Source: Ashinkailepas kermadecensis
Taxonomy: Eukaryota > Arthropoda > Thecostraca > Neolepadidae
Length of the DNA stretch: 64,000 bases
Direction: 5' to 3'
Assembly: GCA_034440615.1 (NCBI GenBank)
Contig: JAOTOM010003703.1
Span: 61,001-125,000, forward strand
Of this stretch, positions 59,271-64,000 are shown piece after piece. The notes below the pieces were generated by a model. That model worked only from the letters and a program-made list of their open reading frames with translations, made no database searches and was not told where the DNA came from. Numbering within the stretch: position 1 is the first letter of the stretch; the number at the start of each line of letters is the position of its first letter. The position numbers were made by a program, and so were the translations under genes.

Positions 59271-62200
59271 GCATGCAGTACACATTACTCCATCCTCATT
59301 TGTGAACCTCATTTGCCCCTCATTCTTCTCTTCAGTTTCAAATTTCGCCGAATGGTGATACGATCTGGTGGTTGAGACGATTCGGCTTTAATCTGCATGC
59401 ACATTAATTCCCTTAATAGTATTTATGCTTTGTAGTGGATAACCAATCCATTCTAAAAACGTGAACACAACCGGCCATGGCGAGATACGGGACACCCCAC
59501 GCCTTGACCTGCTTCGCACAACTGCTGGCAGTTGGGGCAGCAGGTCAGCAAGCGGCCAGGTGGGGCAGCAGGCGGCCAGGTGTGCAAGGCGGCGGGAACA
59601 GCAGCCGAAAAAGGGCGCCGCTCAGGGCAGCCCCAAGACACAGTGCCACATCGCTTCATGGCGGCCTGAAGACACACAGCGCCATATCGCTTCATCAGGC
59701 ACTTCTCGGCCGCGTGCTGTCGTTCTCCCCTTCGTTCTACCTTCTACCGCTCGTTCTACCGTTCGTTCTACCGTTCGTTCTACCGTTCGTTCTACCGCTC
59801 GTTCTACCGCCGGCTAAACACATCGGCAGCGTAATGGTACGGACCTTGACGCTCATTCAAGGCTCGGCCCTGGCGGACCAGCGCAGGAGCGGCGCGGAGG
59901 GTGCCAGCTTAGGTTCCACTAGAGGTGAAAAATGCCAAAATGTTGGAGCCGAAGCCCGGGCCCGGCCAGTCTGGTACGGCCAAGACCGGTTTGGGATCGG
60001 TCAAAATGCATTGAAGTTCAGGCCTTGACCGGTTTTGCAATACATGCTTTTTGCACATAAAGTAGTACCATTATCACTGTTGTCTGTTGCACTAAGACCA
60101 AATAGGCAACTTATTTATCTTATCTTATCTCTGAAGACCTTGCAAACTCTCGAAACACGAATTGAAGGTACACCTCTGATCAAGACTTTCTTTTTTAAAA
60201 TGCATAGGTTACCCCTTACCTGCTTTGTGAATACAAGGAAAGAGAAAATTGAAGCTATCATGCTTTCATTAATTGCAATACTAATTGCAACAATCATTGT
60301 CCAACAATCTGTAAAATATTGCATCATGCATTTTATCATCATATCACACGACTACCCGAATCACAAACATAAACGAATATTCTTCAGTCTTCAAATATCA
60401 CAATAATCCGCCACAATAGCAACATGCGTGGTCCACTTTACTATCGCTTTCTGCGTCGCTTTCGTCTTCAGCCGGCACTCTGATTCCAAAGCTTATTTGG
60501 TCATGTCTGAGCTATGGTTTAAATAGGCATAAGTCACGTAACCATCAATGATCACAATGTACATCAATGACCTTGAAAACAAACACCAGATATTGAAATT
60601 ACTGCCGCCTGACATTGCACGCACGCACCACAAGAGTTGCATGGCAGCATTAACCTAGGATGGCTAAAAAGAGAGCAGCATAGCAACAGCTACCGAAATA
60701 CGATAGTTAGCTGGCAAAGGCCTACAATCTGAGATGGCGAATCCATAGTCTATGTCGCTAAATGATATGGTTTCTGTACGTATGAATTTAAATCATATAG
60801 ATATGCTTTTGGTTCATTTATATTTTATATCAGCATAATCCTTGCAGCTACATTCAACGTTGTGGAATTACCCTTCCTGTCCCTTCATCGCATTACGTTA
60901 CATACCGATTGGCATTGCATACAAAGCTGAAGGCAAAGATGACACAAACTTTGAACTCGGCCACAATTAGCTTGGCCATTCGTGGCGCACTAATGACAAA
61001 CCGTGGGGGAATTTGCAGTTGCGCTATGAACGGTGGTGAGCCTCGATGTAAATTGTCTCGAATAATTCAGCTTGATATTCATGACCCATTTATAGAGTAG
61101 TCTGTATTCAATACAATGTATTACCTACAATTTCGCGTGCTGTGGCTACAGCCAGCATGATTAAATTGTCCACGGCTTCAAAACATTGTCAATGACGTCA
61201 TTCACAAATATTTACACCGCAGCGAAAATCATGGCAAGTGCACGACGAACTTCAGGGTCTTCGGCTGTTTGTGAATAAAATCACGATGCCGAAACGTGTG
61301 AGGTTCTCGCATTATTTACCAAATATCGTCAACGTATGACATAATTCCAGAGCTGTTTGGTTCTGATGATTGATTGATTATTAATTATTTTTATTTGTGT
61401 GCCAGGTAGCTTACAGCCAACACCAAATCATCTGAAAATCAGTGAGTCTAGTTTGAAGACCGTTGGAGGTGCAACGCACCACCAACGATTATATGACAAT
61501 TTGACAATACACAATATGGGTTTGCTAGGACCTAATATGAAGTTTCAAAATTAACGAATATTGTAGTTTTCATTTGTCAATATAATAATGGTATGATTCA
61601 GGTGTTCGATGCGGTGTGGAACGTGATACAGATCATTCAAAGATGGATGAATGAAACCATTCTCATAGTCACAATTTCACTTTTTTGGATGAGGAAAGTA
61701 CGTTTTGAATCCAGTGTTTTAAGAGAGTTTATGTTTCATAATTTTGCTGTTAACTATTGAAAAGTACCAATGTAAAATAATTACTTTCCAAGTTAAGGCT
61801 TGTTTTTACTTGCATTGTGAGTGAACACATTTTGAAGAAGATTAGGTTGTAGATTGTTTAACTGCCATAAATTGATTTTTTTTAAAACTTGACACACCGC
61901 TACATCATCTTAAGCCACGTGGCACAATACTAGGCTTTTGAGTTCTTGCCGGGAATTTGACTGGCTCCAGCCAAGTATATTGTTCGATACGTGGTGAAAT
62001 CAAATGAAACATTTTTTGTATATATTGTAATTGTTAGTCGTGCTTTTAGTGGAAAATTTATTTGTATCTTCTGCGCCCCAATAGCCAAATCCGAAAGACT
62101 GGTCAAAAAGCCCGCCGGTCCTGACCGAACTTCCTGGCCGGGATTGGGTTCATTGCATTCGTCACCTCTAGTACTCGCCTCTCCGGGCTTCACAAACGTG

Positions 62201-62384
62201 TAGAACCAACGATCGGGCACCGTGACGAGAAAAAAATCGAAGCAATATCGGGATCTATGTCCACTCGCTCGCTGCATCGCCAATAAGCGTAATACTTACT
62301 TAACGCTGGAGACATTTATCTGCGGAGCTCCACTGCGTACTCGACGCGGCGCTGCAGGACTCTGCTGGAGCTGGTGTAACGTTC
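59271..62384. other. Unassigned, with a 12-bp repeat
   Basis: A run of GTTCTACCGTTC-type units (about 6) lies at 59738-59812. The rest is AT-rich and holds no recognisable gene. The plus-strand frame at 60035-60406 is rich in I/L but has no domain. Elements could be hidden here, since decayed copies are hard to see by eye. Confidence 0.4.
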
Positions 62385-62590
62385 TCGCGCCTACCTGCAG
62401 TGATCGCTCCTCCTGCAGTGTTCACGCCTACCTGCAGTAATCACGCCTACTTCAGTGCTCGCGCGTGCCTGCAATGCTCGCGCCTACCTGCAGTTATCGC
62501 GCCTACCTGCGGTGCTCACGCCTACCTGCAGTGCTCGCGCCTACCTGCAGTGCTCGCGTCTGCCTGCGGTGCTCGCGCCTACCTGGAGCT
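62385..62590. repeat. 19-bp minisatellite, about 10 copies
   Basis: The unit is CCTACCTGCAGTGCTCGCG, with TAATCACG, TTATCGCG and GTCTGCCTGCGG variants. Confidence 0.9.
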
Positions 62591-62779
62591 CAACAAACGT
62601 TTTGATCGGATTCGAAACCAACAGGAGCGTCAGCTGATGTACCAGTGCACTGACAATAGACCAGCCAGTGGTGGCTCGTCATCCACCGGTCCTTCCCGCG
62701 CTTCTTCGCTACTTCGCGCCAATATCATTCATTCCCTCCGTGGGACGTTATCAGACCGGGCCGATTCTCACAGCCGGAG

Positions 62780-62885
62780 GCTGAACGTGAACGCGCAACG
62801 CGACTCGAACCACGTCTTGTCCTGGCAGGCGGGGCCAACGTTGAGCGACACTCTTCCAACTGAGCTATCAAGGCACGGGATACGC
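62780..62885 (-). mobile_element. tRNA-like SINE remnant
   Basis: The minus strand reads CCTTGATAGCTCAGTTGGAA, with an A-box at 62856-62867 complement. A B-box, GGTTCGAGTCG, lies at 62801-62811 complement. The anticodon loop position reads CTCAACG (CAA). About 15 extra bases lie between anticodon arm and B-box, so it is not a functional tRNA. It is either an old SINE head or a tRNA pseudogene. The translated match ALIAQLEECRS is just the tRNA sequence read as protein. Confidence 0.55.
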
Positions 62886-64000
62886 GAAAATGCGTCATTC
62901 GCGGCATGCACAGGAAGATCCGAGCTTGTGGAGGCCCTGGAGATCTCAAAACACTACAGCTCGAGTGAGAACACCAAATGTCTGCCGGAAATGCGTGGAT
63001 TGTGCCACTGGCCCTCCCGTGCTCAGCCAAATCGATCGGTTGAAGCCGCCAGCGGCAGCATGCATGCTCATTTGCTGACGTGAACTGAACGTGAACTGCT
63101 GTCCATTATTCCGCTCCGATGGCTCACAATTATGTTTGCAGAACTCATTTGCTGTTGATGGCTGATGCAGCAAACGGATTGTGTGTTTATCGGCTTCAGT
63201 TCACTCATGGCTGGTCAGAGTAAATGGTGTGTGGTGTTCACACATCACATTCACCAATGGTATTTGGTGATTCACCCGACTGGTTGGTATGCGTGCTGTT
63301 TTCTTTACGGTAATCACTTGATAGATACCACGCACGGCATGTGTAAGTGGCGGAGTAGTCGAGGGCTTCGGGACGGCCTTCGAGTTTTCGCATCTTCTAA
63401 CACCTTCCAAATGCAGAGCATATTTACGAGGGCGCATCCTAAGCGAGGCCGCAACATAACATTCAAAACATCGCTCTGTACGAACTTCTGAAATGAATGA
63501 CCGGATTTAACTGAGCACATCCTATGCTATTATAAATTAAAACGCGCATACAAAATCCTCATTGAAATCGTTCCAAGTCCGGACAATGCAAATCTGCACT
63601 TCGCCGGCGGTGGGCGTCCGGTAGAATAATCCCACCATTAGCGCGAGTGCCACGCAGACAACACGCCGTTCCGACCATCCCAACAAGAACGACTGACTGC
63701 CGCGCTGGCGGCGGACAAGAACGACTGGCTTTCCCGCAGCTGAGCCATATTACCCCCGGGCGGCACGTCAGCGGCGCGAAAAGCGACGGTCTGTGCGGGG
63801 CGGGGCGGGGCGGGGCGGGGGGGGGGGGGGGGGGGCGCACGGCCAGACAGCGTCACGGCCGTGCAAGCCCCCAGAGACAGACAGGATCCGCCCAAGACGA
63901 ACGGCGCCCCCAATTAGTCTGATTGCGATAAATGCGAAACAAATCTGCGCCCGCTGGTGTTGGCATGTCGCCAGTGAACTCCAATCGGAGGCGCCGGCGT
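62886..64000. other. Unassigned, with a G-rich run
   Basis: No gene is recognised. At 63796-63836 a (GGGGC)n run leads into about 19 consecutive G. This sequence can form G-quadruplexes and is prone to sequencing error. Confidence 0.5.

Noticed and set aside
60035..60406. I/L-rich 123-codon frame as a membrane protein
   Set aside because: AT-rich composition alone explains the residues. There is no homologous pattern, codon bias or flanking gene structure.
61255..61320. CCGAAACGTGTGAGG resembling the 3' side of a hammerhead motif
   Set aside because: No CTGANGA-type box or stem II precedes it at the right distance. The match to Penelope ends is too short.

Overview
The window is nuclear DNA from an animal, most likely an arthropod. 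The strongest evidence is a pair of spliced exons on the minus strand (57147-57280 and 51638-51887). Together they encode the second immunoglobulin-like domain of a Beaten path (Beat) family protein, an arthropod neuronal guidance family. Class or species cannot be read from the sequence. The exons are very rich in G/C at third codon positions, and the flanking DNA mixes AT-rich stretches with CpG-dense islands.

Only this one host gene is supported. Its exons lie about 5.3 kb apart. Upstream exons (signal peptide and first Ig domain) would lie beyond 57.3 kb, probably outside the window, and I found no terminal exon. Everything else is non-coding sequence, tandem repeats and decayed mobile elements. 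The long open frames over the tandem arrays are artefacts of repetition.

Layout. 2.2-3.1 kb: 3' end of a non-LTR retrotransposon (minus strand) with a CA microsatellite grown inside its 3' UTR. 5.4-6.4 kb: 61-bp minisatellite. 8.1 kb: Penelope-like terminal remnant. 9.6-11 kb and 14.7-15.8 kb: a short inverted-repeat element and two diverged copies of one dispersed repeat; the second copy carries a tRNA-derived SINE with a target-site duplication. 12.0, 19.8, 23.0, 23.8, 26.8 and 28.8 kb: minisatellites. 21.1-22.8 kb: CR1-like element (plus). 31.0-33.8 kb: a longer CR1-like element (minus) that abuts another reverse-transcriptase remnant. 34.4-37.6 kb: minisatellites and two palindromes. 37.9-43.2 kb: CpG-rich islands and a third CR1-like fragment. 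43.9-48.9 kb: more minisatellites. 50.3-52.4 kb: Beat exon flanked on both sides by minisatellites. 52.4-57.1 kb: intron with a SINE, a short inverted-repeat element and CA-type repeats. 58.8-59.3 kb: compound CT/CCGTCT microsatellite. 62.4-62.9 kb: minisatellite and another tRNA-like element.

About 20 minisatellites cover roughly 9 kb (about 14%) of the window, an unusual density. The observation most worth following is at the Beat exon. The 60-bp array on its downstream side looks like an amplified copy of the exon's own 3' end, with a 5' splice-site-like sequence in most units. The 35-bp array on its upstream side looks like amplified 3' splice-site sequence.
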